From Sulfurovum sp. (GTDB taxonomy: Bacteria > Campylobacterota > Campylobacteria > Campylobacterales > Sulfurovaceae): a stretch of 64,000 nucleotides of DNA. The stretch spans positions 42,293-106,292 of the forward strand of contig JALXCZ010000048.1 of the NCBI GenBank assembly GCA_026990595.1. Direction: 5' to 3'. This document shows, piece after piece, positions 45,771 through 54,903 of this stretch. Numbering within the stretch: the first letter of the stretch is position 1; each line of letters starts with the position of its first letter. The notes below the pieces were generated by a model that saw only the letters and a program-made list of their open reading frames with translations, ran no database searches and was not told the origin of the DNA. Made by a program: the position numbers and the translations under genes.

Positions 45771-48491
45771 ATGTTTAAAAAAATGATGCAACTTTTGATT
45801 ATCGTATTACCGATCACAATATTATTCACAGCAAGCAGCTATATTGGATATCATGCCTGGCAAAAATATCATACTGCTGTCGATTTGAAAGCACAGCTTA
45901 ATAATGCAAAACTCTTGCAGTCATTTGAACACTCTTTACTCAATGAGATCGTATGTGTTGCGACGATGAGCGAACATAAAGATATTATGGCTAAGGTATG
46001 CAGCAAGACAAAGAAAACAACAGACGAATTTATGCAGCAGATCATGTATCAGACAAATGACAAATCTTTATATAGACTGGAAAAAGTACTTTATAACATT
46101 AGAAACTCTATTAAAGACAGTGGTGTAACTGCTGTTGAAAAGTTAGTCAATGGTGATCTTGACAAGCAGATGAAGAAATTTCTTCAATTCTATACTTCAA
46201 AGCTTAAAACCTACAGTAATGACATAGGTGAGAAAGAATCCATCCGCTTATATGGAGAGATATCGGATATATCTTATGCCACTGAATCAGAAAAGGCTCT
46301 TGTAGCATATTATCTCTCTTTAAAAAAACCTATACCGGCTAAAAATCTTATTTATTGGGGTAATGTAGTTTCTGCATCGGAGATTCCGGAGATGAATAAG
46401 GATCATATTTTTTCTCTTTATGCTAAACTGGAAAAAATTTGGCAGGATCAGAAACTTCAAAGTACTTTGCGCAGTATTGAAGATATACGTATGGATATTA
46501 TGTCTCATGCTTCAAGTGGAAATTATAAATCGGATGTAGCACAGTGGGTCGACCTCGTAAACAAGAAACAAAAAGTACTTAATAGTGTAGAAGTTTTACT
46601 ACTCAATGATATTTTTAACGGTGTGGATAAACGTATACAAAAGGAGTTCTGGGTATCTCTATTGAGTCTGGTATCATTCCTGCTTAGTATCCTTGCTTTC
46701 TTCATTTTGATACGCTATTATCGTAATACAAATGCGCAAAAGGGACTGCTTGATGACCTTGCATCCAAAGTACGCGATATTTCAGAGAACAATCAGACTG
46801 CAGTGGGAAAAGAGAGTATTGAAGATCCTAAATTGGCTTATGATTATGTTCTTTCCAATTATCGGGAACTGTATGACAAAGAGAAAAAAGCAAGTGAAGA
46901 AAATAAGGTAAAAAACAACTTCATTGCCAATACCTTCTATGAGATACGCACACCGCTTAACGGTATCTTGGGATATATAAAATTATTAAAAGAGACATCT
47001 TTGAATATTGAACAGAGTGATTTTGTCTCTATTATAGAAAATAATTCAGAAAATCTCAATAAACTTGTTTCTAAAGTAACTACGCAGCATACGATCATTG
47101 ATAAGAAATTGGAGATCCAGAACAGTACCTTTAATCTAATTAAAAAAATGGAATCTATCGTAGAGACTTTTGCGATAAAAGCTGATCGGAAAGATATTGT
47201 TTTAGGTGCATTTATTGATCCGGCATTGCCTGAAAAGGTCATAGGTGATGCCACACGGCTGTCACAAGTACTTACCAATCTAATCAATAATGCACTGGAA
47301 TCAGCAAGTGCTTACGGTACAGTAGATCTCTTTGTTGAAAAAATGCATACGGACAGTGACAGTACAACTATAAAATTTTTAGTGAAAGATTCCGGTATTG
47401 GATTTGATCCAGAAGAGCTAGCGAGTATCTTTGCGGCATTTAATGAACCAAATTCCAGAAAAATTATACCAGGTATTGATATACAAAATCTTGGTATTAG
47501 TGACAGGATCATTAAGCGTATGGGAGGAAAACTTGAAATAGAGAGTAAAAAAGGAGAAGGGACGATCTTTTTCTTTACTCTTACTTTGGAAAAAAGTAAC
47601 AAAACAGTACAAGAGAATATCTATCCTGACTTCAAAGATTTGAGAGTCGGTTTGGCTCTTCCTTCCCGTGAGGTAGATCGTCAGATAGATAAAAATCTCG
47701 AATTCTATGTTACCTATCTTGGAGGAGTATTTAAAATCTATTATCAAGATGAACTGTTCGAATCTGAAGAAGAGATAGAATTACCGGATGTTATGCTTGT
47801 ATATCACAATTATGCACGGCTTGAAGGTGAGTTGGAAGCATTTTCAAACTTAGGATGTAAAATCGCACTTATTACAACCGGTACATTACGATCACGTATA
47901 GACAGCGATAAATATTATTTTTCAAATATCGTTTATAGTCCGATCACAATGAGTAAAATAGTAAGAATACTTGCCAAAAGCAAGCTTGAACAGACACGTA
48001 TAGCACAGGAAGCACATCAAAACGGTAAAGAATTTGAAAATATTCATGCTTTGGTCGTAGAAGATAATATCATCAGTCAAAAACTCATAAAAAATGATCT
48101 GGAAAAATTCGGTTTGAAAGTGACAGTTGCTTCCAATGGACAGGAAGCATTTGAAATGCGTCGGGAAAATGATTTTGATATTATATTCATGGATATTGAT
48201 ATGCCAGTAATGGATGGCATAGAGACAACGAGAAAAATATTATACTATGAAGGGATAAATCAGTTCAAGCATGTACCTATTATTGCATTGGCCGTGAATG
48301 CAGTGGATGATGAACAGAAAAAATATAAAAAAATAGGCATGGATGATACGATCACAAAACCTTTTGATCTTGGTAAGGTAAAAAGAGTAATACAAAAATA
48401 CTGTATTGATCTTGCAAAAGAGAGAGAAGCCTCAGAAGAGAATGACCTGATTGCCAAAGTTCTATCGGAAAATTTCTTAAAAGAAGAGTAG
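45771..48491 (+). CDS. hybrid sensor histidine kinase-like/response regulator, His box degenerate
   Basis: A 906-residue membrane protein: TM1 (~4-26), a ~265-residue periplasmic helical sensor, TM2 (~293-313), HisKA-like helices, an HATPase domain (~475-615), a degenerate receiver (~625-730) and a canonical receiver (~758-880; MDIDMPVMDG, TKPFD). The H box reads ANTFYEIRTPLNG, so the usual phospho-His is Tyr (~390). The ATPase has a good N box (LTNLINNAL) and DSGIGF. ATP binding is therefore likely, but canonical autophosphorylation is not. The ATG at 45771 is chosen over an upstream TTG. Confidence 0.87.
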   Translation: MFKKMMQLLIIVLPITILFTASSYIGYHAWQKYHTAVDLKAQLNNAKLLQSFEHSLLNEIVCVATMSEHKDIMAKVCSKTKKTTDEFMQQIMYQTNDKSLYRLEKVLYNIRNSIKDSGVTAVEKLVNGDLDKQMKKFLQFYTSKLKTYSNDIGEKESIRLYGEISDISYATESEKALVAYYLSLKKPIPAKNLIYWGNVVSASEIPEMNKDHIFSLYAKLEKIWQDQKLQSTLRSIEDIRMDIMSHASSGNYKSDVAQWVDLVNKKQKVLNSVEVLLLNDIFNGVDKRIQKEFWVSLLSLVSFLLSILAFFILIRYYRNTNAQKGLLDDLASKVRDISENNQTAVGKESIEDPKLAYDYVLSNYRELYDKEKKASEENKVKNNFIANTFYEIRTPLNGILGYIKLLKETSLNIEQSDFVSIIENNSENLNKLVSKVTTQHTIIDKKLEIQNSTFNLIKKMESIVETFAIKADRKDIVLGAFIDPALPEKVIGDATRLSQVLTNLINNALESASAYGTVDLFVEKMHTDSDSTTIKFLVKDSGIGFDPEELASIFAAFNEPNSRKIIPGIDIQNLGISDRIIKRMGGKLEIESKKGEGTIFFFTLTLEKSNKTVQENIYPDFKDLRVGLALPSREVDRQIDKNLEFYVTYLGGVFKIYYQDELFESEEEIELPDVMLVYHNYARLEGELEAFSNLGCKIALITTGTLRSRIDSDKYYFSNIVYSPITMSKIVRILAKSKLEQTRIAQEAHQNGKEFENIHALVVEDNIISQKLIKNDLEKFGLKVTVASNGQEAFEMRRENDFDIIFMDIDMPVMDGIETTRKILYYEGINQFKHVPIIALAVNAVDDEQKKYKKIGMDDTITKPFDLGKVKRVIQKYCIDLAKEREASEENDLIAKVLSENFLKEE

Positions 48492-48554
48492 AATCTCTTC
48501 AGTTTTATTGATATACAAAAGCAGATATAAAGTCAAATAAAGAGATAATGTTTC

Positions 48555-49346
48555 ATGAAAAAACTGACTATGTTCCTATCTTCTATCATCCTATTTATGT
48601 TCATTTTTTCTCTTACAGGCTGCTCTCAAAAAAGAATGATATATAAAAAACCTGGAGCAACAAAATATACAAGTGCTGCACGTCAAAGAGCCACAATGCG
48701 ATCTTATAAAGTTTTAGGTAAAAGATATAATCCTACATACGTCGAGGTAGGGCAGGTGATGTATGGTATATCAAGTTGGTATGGACCCAATTTTCATGGA
48801 AAATATACCAGTAACGGTGAGGTCTATAATATGCATGCAAGAACAGCGGCACATAAAACATGGCCCATGGATACCATGGTTAAAGTAAAGAATCTTCAGA
48901 ACGGAAAAAGTACGATCGTACGCATCAATGACAGAGGACCTTTTGTAAGAGGACGGATCATTGACTGTAGTTATGCAGCAGGCAAGGAGCTTGGACTAGA
49001 TAGAATGGGGATCGCCAGAGTCGAGGTACAGGTAGTAGGCTTTGCCGGAAAAGTACACTCTGCAGCCATGATCGCAAAAGCGAAAAACAGACATACCCAG
49101 ACACGTATAAGATTAAGCAACTTTGGAGTACAGGTCGGTGCATTCAGACGCTATGAGGGAGCTCGGATATACAAAAGAAAATATGCGAATTTCGATCATA
49201 GATATAAGCCTATCATCAAGAAATTCTCTGCTGTAGATGGAGCGCCTCTGTACCGTGTATGGCTCATGGGATTCGGATCAGAGCAGGAAGCAAGGGATTT
49301 TAAAGCACAACATGCAATGCCGGGTGCATTTATCGTAAGAAAATAA
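48555..49346 (+). CDS. rlpA: RlpA-like septal ring lipoprotein with SPOR domain
   Basis: A 263-residue lipoprotein: signal peptide ending in the lipobox LTGC (Cys ~23), a double-psi beta-barrel (SSWYGPNFHGKYTSNGEVY ... RINDRGPFVRGRIIDCSYAAG) with the catalytic Asp/His-type RlpA residues, and a C-terminal SPOR domain (FGVQVGAFRRYEGAR...). RlpA cleaves denuded peptidoglycan glycans at the septum. It opens the downstream envelope operon, 16 bases before hisB. Confidence 0.93.
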   Translation: MKKLTMFLSSIILFMFIFSLTGCSQKRMIYKKPGATKYTSAARQRATMRSYKVLGKRYNPTYVEVGQVMYGISSWYGPNFHGKYTSNGEVYNMHARTAAHKTWPMDTMVKVKNLQNGKSTIVRINDRGPFVRGRIIDCSYAAGKELGLDRMGIARVEVQVVGFAGKVHSAAMIAKAKNRHTQTRIRLSNFGVQVGAFRRYEGARIYKRKYANFDHRYKPIIKKFSAVDGAPLYRVWLMGFGSEQEARDFKAQHAMPGAFIVRK

Positions 49347-49362
49347 TCAATAAGGAAGAGAG

Positions 49363-49935
49363 ATGATTGAAGTCAAAAGAGAGACAAAAGAGACACAGAT
49401 CTCTGTAAAATTAGATCTTTACGGAAAAGGTATAGCCAAGATAAATACAGGTGTAGGTTTTTTTGATCATATGCTTGAAGCTTTTACAAAACATGCGCAT
49501 ATGGATATGGAAGTAAATTGTACAGGAGATACACATATTGATGACCATCATACGGTGGAAGATGTAGGTATTGTTATCGGTCAGGCATTGAACAAAGCGA
49601 TCTACCCTGTTCAGAGTATAGAGCGTTTCGGTAATGCTACGGTGGTTATGGATGAAGCAAGTATTACTTGTGATATTGACCTCTCCGGTCGCGGCTTTTT
49701 AGTCTATGAACTTCCTATTGGAGGAAAAGTAGGGGAGTTTGATGTAGAGTTGGTAGAGGAGTTCTTTAGAGCTTTTGCTTTTAATCTTCCTCTTACGCTT
49801 CACCTGATTTATAATCGCGGCAGGAATAAACACCATATTATAGAAGCTGCATTTAAGGCGCTTGCAGTTGCTTTGCGTAGAGCAGTTACTGTCAATGAGA
49901 ATGCGGGTATTCCCAGTACGAAAGGTGTACTATGA
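49363..49935 (+). CDS. hisB: imidazoleglycerol-phosphate dehydratase
   Basis: A 190-residue monofunctional enzyme of histidine synthesis, dehydrating imidazole glycerol phosphate. Metal-binding and active-site segments are GVGFFDHMLEAFTKHAH, DDHHTVEDVGI, and NRGRNKHHIIEAAFKALA. GGAAGAG precedes the ATG. It overlaps kdsC by 4 bases (ATGA). The remaining his genes are not nearby, as is common in this phylum. Confidence 0.96.
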   Translation: MIEVKRETKETQISVKLDLYGKGIAKINTGVGFFDHMLEAFTKHAHMDMEVNCTGDTHIDDHHTVEDVGIVIGQALNKAIYPVQSIERFGNATVVMDEASITCDIDLSGRGFLVYELPIGGKVGEFDVELVEEFFRAFAFNLPLTLHLIYNRGRNKHHIIEAAFKALAVALRRAVTVNENAGIPSTKGVL

Positions 49936-50429
49936 GTATAGAACTGATCGTACTTGATGTGGATGGGACGATGACCGACAGCCGTATTACCTACAGTGAG
50001 AATGGAGATGAGATCAAATCTTTCAATGTAAAGGACGGATTGGCTATTGCCAGTTGGAGAAAACTTGGCAGGCAGGTAGCCATCATTACAGGACGTTCCT
50101 CAAATATCGTGGCACGTCGTGCCAAAGAGTTACGCATCGAACATTTTTACCAGGGAATTGAAAACAAAAAAGAGGTGCTTGAGGTATTACTTGAGAAGCT
50201 GGATCTTACTATGGAAAATGTTGCAGCAATCGGTGATGATCTTAATGACCTGCAGATGCTAAAATCAGCCAAGATCTCTTTTGTGCCAAGAGATGCAAGT
50301 GCCTATGTTGACAAAATGGCAACTGTTATCCTTTCTAAAAAAGGAGGGAACGGTGCTGTGCGTGAGATGATAGAGTATCTTATAAAAAAAGAGGGACTTG
50401 AAGAGAAGTATCTGGAATTATGGGCTTAA
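49932..50429 (+). CDS. kdsC: 3-deoxy-D-manno-octulosonate 8-phosphate phosphatase
   Basis: A 165-residue HAD phosphatase. Motif I is LDVDGTMTD, with ITGRSS and GDDLNDLQML as later motifs. The C0-type tetrameric form fits this length. It removes phosphate from KDO-8-P in LPS core synthesis. It is coupled to hisB upstream and overlaps lptC downstream, placing it in a lipid A/LPS transport operon. Confidence 0.94.
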   Translation: MSIELIVLDVDGTMTDSRITYSENGDEIKSFNVKDGLAIASWRKLGRQVAIITGRSSNIVARRAKELRIEHFYQGIENKKEVLEVLLEKLDLTMENVAAIGDDLNDLQMLKSAKISFVPRDASAYVDKMATVILSKKGGNGAVREMIEYLIKKEGLEEKYLELWA

Positions 50430-50932
50430 AATTAGAGATCATTCTTATTTTTGCGATCCTGTCTATCCTCATGGGGTCATATATGGTCAAGTTTACAGAT
50501 CATACTTCTACGAGGAAATACCCGACCAAAGAGCTTGAATTTACACAAACGACATTTATAGAAACAGATACAAATAAAACATTAGGAAGAGCTTTTAGTA
50601 CCTATGGCATTCGGGATGCCGGAGTTCTGACCTTGTATGATCTGAAATATCATACAGATACTATAAACCTGCTTCGGGCAAAAAAAGGTATCTATAAAGA
50701 TAACAAAGTATATTTGGATCATAACATTACACTAAATCAGAAAGAAGGTTTTGATTACTGTGCAGAACATGCGGTCTATGACAAAAAAACCCAAATTTTG
50801 AACATTACATCTACTTTCACTGCGATAATGAATAAGAATATCATACATGGAAATACTCTGCGTTATGATACAAAGAAAAAAGAGGCTTTTGCCAAAGATA
50901 TAGATGCTGTCGTTTATACGGTTGAAAAATGA
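50420..50932 (+). CDS. lptC: LptC-like LPS export protein
   Basis: A 170-residue bitopic inner-membrane protein with one N-terminal helix (~5-22) and a beta-jellyroll OstA-like periplasmic domain. AKKGIYKDNKVYLDHNITLNQ and the later repetitive short strands fit LptC. It passes LPS from LptBFG to LptA. Sequence conservation in this family is low, so the call rests on fold-like pattern and order kdsC-lptC-lptA. Confidence 0.85.
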   Translation: MGLKLEIILIFAILSILMGSYMVKFTDHTSTRKYPTKELEFTQTTFIETDTNKTLGRAFSTYGIRDAGVLTLYDLKYHTDTINLLRAKKGIYKDNKVYLDHNITLNQKEGFDYCAEHAVYDKKTQILNITSTFTAIMNKNIIHGNTLRYDTKKKEAFAKDIDAVVYTVEK

Positions 50933-50961
50933 TATAATCATGTTTTTATAAAGGTTTTACA

Positions 50962-51429
50962 TTGAATTTTCTAAAAATAATATTTTTGATTTCTCTTACA
51001 GGTATGCTTTTTGCAGAAAAGGTTGAAGTGACCTCTGATGCTATGAAAGCACAGGATGTACAAAAAGAGGTACATTTCATGGGTAATGTTATGGTTAAGC
51101 AGTCACAAAGTTGGTTACATGGCGATACGGTCATTGTTTATTTTGATGAAAATAATGAAACAAACAAGTATGAAGCTATAGGCACAGTAACTTTTGAATT
51201 TAAAAAAGAGAAGAGTCATTATAAGGGAAGTGCAGACAAAGTAACCTACTATCCTGTAAAATCACAATATATATTGACAGGGAAAGCAGTGATAGATGAT
51301 CTAATCAACAAACGTCATGTCAATGGTGATGAGATCACACTTGATATGATAACAGGCAATGCAAATGTGAAAGGCAATAAGAAAAGACCGGTAAAATTTA
51401 TTTTTGATATGGGGGAGAAGAAAAAGTGA
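50962..51429 (+). CDS. lptA: LptA-like periplasmic LPS bridge protein
   Basis: A 155-residue exported protein with a signal peptide (~1-17) and OstA-type beta strands (EVTSDAMKAQDVQKEVHFMG, YHGDTVIVYFDENN-like, and VNGDEITLDMITGNANVKG). It forms the periplasmic bridge for LPS. The start is a TTG at 50962 with AAAGG upstream; no in-frame ATG gives the signal peptide. It overlaps engB by 4 bases. Confidence 0.87.
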   Translation: MNFLKIIFLISLTGMLFAEKVEVTSDAMKAQDVQKEVHFMGNVMVKQSQSWLHGDTVIVYFDENNETNKYEAIGTVTFEFKKEKSHYKGSADKVTYYPVKSQYILTGKAVIDDLINKRHVNGDEITLDMITGNANVKGNKKRPVKFIFDMGEKKK

Positions 51430-52067
51430 GTACACCACGTGTAGTAGAAGCTGAATTCATTAAATCAGCACAAAGTATAGCAGATTCTTTGCCTGAAAAT
51501 ATGAGTGAAGTAGTCTTTTTGGGGCGTTCAAATGTGGGTAAAAGTTCCACACTGAATTCTCTGACACAAAGAAAGAGTCTTGCAAAAAGTTCAGCTACTC
51601 CGGGGAAGACACAGCTCATCAATTTTTTCGAGACACGCTATTTGTACAATGAACAGAGTTATCCTGTCCGATTTGTGGATCTTCCCGGATTTGGATATGC
51701 AAAAGTCTCCAAAACACTTAAAGAAGTATGGCAGAAGAACCTTGTTGAGTTCATAGAGCACCGTGTTTCTATACGACTTTTCATTCACCTGCGTGATGCC
51801 CGTCATCCTCATGCGAAGATTGATGATGATGTAAAGAGTTACATTGCAGAGTTTATTCGTCCTGATCAAAGATATCTTACGGTTTTTACCAAAATAGACA
51901 AACTTAATCAAAAAGAGCGTGCAAAACTCAAACGGGAATTTCCCGGTTCTATTACCCTTTCAAATCTTAAAAAAAATGGACATGAGAGAGTACATTATAA
52001 AATACTTCAAACGATATTTGGAGTAGATGATGGAGCAAAAAATAAGAGTGAGGCAAGTGATACGTGA
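51426..52067 (+). CDS. engB: ribosome biogenesis GTPase EngB/YsxC
   Basis: A 213-residue TrmE-Era-EngA-YihA-Septin GTPase. G1 is FLGRSNVGKSSTLNSL, G2 includes ATPGKTQLINFF, G3 is FVDLPGFGYAKV and G4 is FTKIDKLN. It assists 50S ribosome assembly. The GTG start overlaps the lptA stop. It is coupled to the downstream GNAT gene by GTGA overlap. Confidence 0.96.
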   Translation: MSTPRVVEAEFIKSAQSIADSLPENMSEVVFLGRSNVGKSSTLNSLTQRKSLAKSSATPGKTQLINFFETRYLYNEQSYPVRFVDLPGFGYAKVSKTLKEVWQKNLVEFIEHRVSIRLFIHLRDARHPHAKIDDDVKSYIAEFIRPDQRYLTVFTKIDKLNQKERAKLKREFPGSITLSNLKKNGHERVHYKILQTIFGVDDGAKNKSEASDT

Positions 52068-52528
52068 TAAAATTGGTAAAAGCAAAACTGAGTGACATCT
52101 CTGCTATGCAGGCATTGGTCCTTTCAGAGGTAAAAGAAGGGGTGATCCTCAATCGCAGTGAGGATGAAGTGGCAACCAATATACGCTCCTATGTCTTGGC
52201 AAAAGAGGATGAAAAGCTTGTCGGGTATACGGCACTGCATATCCATTCCAAAAGACTTGCGGAGATCCGGAGCCTCATTGTCGATGAAAAATACCGTGGG
52301 CAGAAGATCGGGCAGAAGATGGTTGAATTTGCCCTGGAAGAAGCCAGAGAACTGGGGGTGGAGGAGGATGTACTTGTTTTAACCTATCTGCCTGCTTTTT
52401 TTGAGAAACTAGGCTTTAAAGAGATCAACAAAGAGGTCATCCCTGAGCATAAGATCTGGGCAGATTGTATTAAATGTATTCATTTCCCTGTATGCAATGA
52501 AATAGCATTAGTATATAAACTATCCTAA
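52064..52528 (+). CDS. GNAT N-acetyltransferase, N-acetylglutamate synthase-like
   Basis: A 154-residue GNAT protein. The acetyl-CoA loop is EKYRGQKIGQKMVEF (R/Q-x-x-G-x-G/A type), with TYLPAFFEKLGFKEINKEVIP after it. A C-terminal CIKCIHFPVC segment, and the short length, fit the small ArgA-type NAG synthases of arginine synthesis in some bacteria. That assignment is likely but could be another GNAT substrate. GTG start overlaps engB. Confidence 0.8.
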   Translation: MIKLVKAKLSDISAMQALVLSEVKEGVILNRSEDEVATNIRSYVLAKEDEKLVGYTALHIHSKRLAEIRSLIVDEKYRGQKIGQKMVEFALEEARELGVEEDVLVLTYLPAFFEKLGFKEINKEVIPEHKIWADCIKCIHFPVCNEIALVYKLS

Positions 52529-52545
52529 AGTATGTACGTATAAAA

Positions 52546-53001
52546 ATGGATACAGTATATAAGTCAATACAATTGCCGATTATCTGGATATCGGTCATAT
52601 TTTTTATTATTTTCTATCCAATGCTCATCTCTATTTATGTGTTCTTGCCGTTATTGATCGGTATTATGGGATATATTTTGATGCAGGGTATCGAGAAAGG
52701 AAAACTCTCTTATATTCTGATTGCCGTTGTCTATTTCATTAACCTTGAAGTGAACCTCTCTCTGCCTTTTTTCCTGACCATTATCTCTTCTTTGCTTGTG
52801 TATGTGCTTTTTTATCGCCATTTAACCTATTTTAGAAGATGCAGAATATGCAGACCCATCTTAAGTGTATTGCTTTTAGATGCTCTTTACCTGGGTTCTT
52901 TGCTCTCCTATGATTTTATTTTTCAGTCACACAGTATAGTGCTTGATAACATATTGCTCTATTCACTGATAGTTGATCTTTTGGTCGTGGTGATCCTATG
53001 A
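52546..53001 (+). CDS. small polytopic membrane protein, MreD-like by position
   Basis: A 151-residue protein with about five transmembrane helices (IWISVIFFIIFYPM..., LPFFLTIISSLLVYVL...). It precedes mrdA with an ATGA overlap. A short polytopic protein in this place and coupled to PBP2 suggests an MreD-type rod-complex component, but sequence similarity to MreD is weak and I do not assign the name. Confidence 0.6.
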   Translation: MDTVYKSIQLPIIWISVIFFIIFYPMLISIYVFLPLLIGIMGYILMQGIEKGKLSYILIAVVYFINLEVNLSLPFFLTIISSLLVYVLFYRHLTYFRRCRICRPILSVLLLDALYLGSLLSYDFIFQSHSIVLDNILLYSLIVDLLVVVIL

Positions 53002-54827
53002 GATATAAGATCGTTATAGCGATATTCTTGCTTATTTGGGGAATTATGATCGCCAGACTCTATCATGTGAGCATTAAATCCAATTTCTACTACGAAGAGC
53101 TGGCAAAAGATAATATAGAGCGAAAACGCTTCATAAAACCTGTGAGAGGAGAGATTACTGATCTTAATGGGAATCTGCTTGCTATGAATCAGATAGGTTT
53201 TTCTATCTCTATTATGCCTCACTTAAAACAGAGAGATCATACCTTGGAACGGGTTGTGGATATACTTGTAAAAACATTCCCTGATCTTAATAAAACGGTT
53301 ATGGTCAAAGTCTATAGGAAGCATAACTCACCCTATAATCATAAGTTCATTAAGGTGGTGGATTTTATTCATTACCCTGATATGATGGGTGCCTATCCTA
53401 AACTGAGTCTGCATAAAGAGATCAAAATAGAGGCAGAGACCAAACGCTATTATCCCTACGGAAAATATGCTGCACATATTGTAGGATATACGGGAAGATC
53501 CAATAAAAAAGAGAATAAAAAAGATCCGGTGGTCAATGAAGTCGGGAAAGTCGGAAAAAGTGGATTGGAGAGATACTATAATAGTGTACTTGAGGGTGAA
53601 TTAGGATATAAGATCAGTAAGGTAACGGCAACCAATAAAGCCATAGATATTTTAGAGAAAAAGGAACCAATAGACAATAAAAATATTAAACTCAATATTG
53701 ATATAAACCTGCAGAAGATGATCTATGAACGTTTTGGAAATGCAACAGGTGTAGCCATAGTGATGCGTACAAACGGTGAAATACTTGCTGCAGTAAGTTA
53801 CCCTTCTTATGATCCTAATCTTTTTGTAGGCGGGATCAGCTCTAAAGACTGGAAAGCACTTCAGGACAATCTTGCCCATCCTTTCACAAACAAGTTCATT
53901 CATGGAACCTATCCTCCTGGATCAGCTATTAAAATGGGAATGGCATTGGCTTTTGAAAAAGCACAACCCAATATCCTTGCAACTACTGAGCATTGTGTAG
54001 GATTTATTACACTTGGGTCAAGTAAGCATAAATTCAGATGTTGGTCCAGATGGGGACATGGAACTGTTGGACTAAGGAAAGCTATACGAGAGAGTTGCGA
54101 TGTCTATTTCTACAATAAGAGTCTCAAAGTAGGTATCAATGCAATGGCGAAAAACCTACGTTCTTTTGGTCTAGGTGTAAAAACAGGAGTAGATCTTCCT
54201 CGTGAGTACTCTGGTGTCATTCCCGATAAACAATGGAAAATGAGACGTTATAAGCAGCCTTGGTATAAAGGTGAAACAGTAATAGCTGCAATAGGACAGG
54301 GATATGACCTTGTAACGCCTTTACAGGTAGCACGCTATACTGCACTTATTGCAACATCCAAACTGGTAACACCACGTATTGCACGTGTTGTTGATAATAA
54401 CGCAACATCAAGAAAGATTATTCCTATGAAGTTCAATCCTTATTATCTGAATCAGATAAGAAATGGGATGTATGATGTCTGTAATGTTAAAAAAGGAACG
54501 GCATTTAGAACGATGAGTAAATTACCTATCATTGTTGCCGGGAAGACAGGAACATCGCAAGTCACTTCTGTTCCACAGTCAACCAAGAAACGTCTCAAAG
54601 AGGATGAGTTGGCATATTTTCTCAGATCCCATGCATGGATCACTACCTATGCACCATTTAATAATCCGGAGTTCGTTGTAACGGTACTGGTAGAACATGG
54701 AGGACATGGAGGAAGTACAGCAGGTCCTATTGCCGCAGATATTTATAAGTGGCTTTATAGAAACAAGTATTTTAAGGGGCAGCAATACACACCTAGAGTA
54801 ATAGATACGAATGTGAGTAGGTTATAA
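52998..54827 (+). CDS. mrdA: penicillin-binding protein 2, altered C-terminus
   Basis: A 609-residue cell-elongation transpeptidase: TM helix (~5-22), a pedestal domain with VRGEITDLNGNLLA, then transpeptidase motifs SxxK (PPGSAIKM), SxD (ESCDVYFY) and KTG (AGKTGTSQV). It crosslinks peptidoglycan during lateral growth with RodA/MreC. The last 117 bases of homology (54649-54765) recur exactly at 62144-62260. Beyond that point its tail (KYFKGQQYTPRVIDTNVSRL) differs from the displaced tail there, so the C-terminus was replaced. Confidence 0.95.
   Translation: MRYKIVIAIFLLIWGIMIARLYHVSIKSNFYYEELAKDNIERKRFIKPVRGEITDLNGNLLAMNQIGFSISIMPHLKQRDHTLERVVDILVKTFPDLNKTVMVKVYRKHNSPYNHKFIKVVDFIHYPDMMGAYPKLSLHKEIKIEAETKRYYPYGKYAAHIVGYTGRSNKKENKKDPVVNEVGKVGKSGLERYYNSVLEGELGYKISKVTATNKAIDILEKKEPIDNKNIKLNIDINLQKMIYERFGNATGVAIVMRTNGEILAAVSYPSYDPNLFVGGISSKDWKALQDNLAHPFTNKFIHGTYPPGSAIKMGMALAFEKAQPNILATTEHCVGFITLGSSKHKFRCWSRWGHGTVGLRKAIRESCDVYFYNKSLKVGINAMAKNLRSFGLGVKTGVDLPREYSGVIPDKQWKMRRYKQPWYKGETVIAAIGQGYDLVTPLQVARYTALIATSKLVTPRIARVVDNNATSRKIIPMKFNPYYLNQIRNGMYDVCNVKKGTAFRTMSKLPIIVAGKTGTSQVTSVPQSTKKRLKEDELAYFLRSHAWITTYAPFNNPEFVVTVLVEHGGHGGSTAGPIAADIYKWLYRNKYFKGQQYTPRVIDTNVSRL
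54649..54765 (+). repeat. left copy of 117-bp direct repeat (mrdA 3' region)
   Basis: This segment encodes PFNNPEFVV through YKWLYRN of PBP2 and is identical base for base to 62144-62260. After 54765 the copies differ at two bases, match for seven, then diverge. The two copies bracket the Rhs island. Confidence 0.95.
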
Positions 54828-54848
54828 TAGATTGGAGTATCTCTATCC

Positions 54849-54878
54849 TTGACACCCCCCCCGTTTTTTGGTTATGCT
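54849..54878 (+). promoter_or_regulatory. rhs promoter with a C8 tract in the spacer
   Basis: TTGACA (54849-54854) is followed by C8 (54855-54862) and then TATGCT (54873-54878), with an 18-base spacer. The optimal spacing is 17. A C8 run in this place can gain or lose bases by slippage, which would shift the spacing. A strong AGGAGGA site and the rhs ATG at 54904 follow. Confidence 0.5.
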
Positions 54879-54903
54879 TTATATTTTATAGGAGGAACAA
54901 AAC

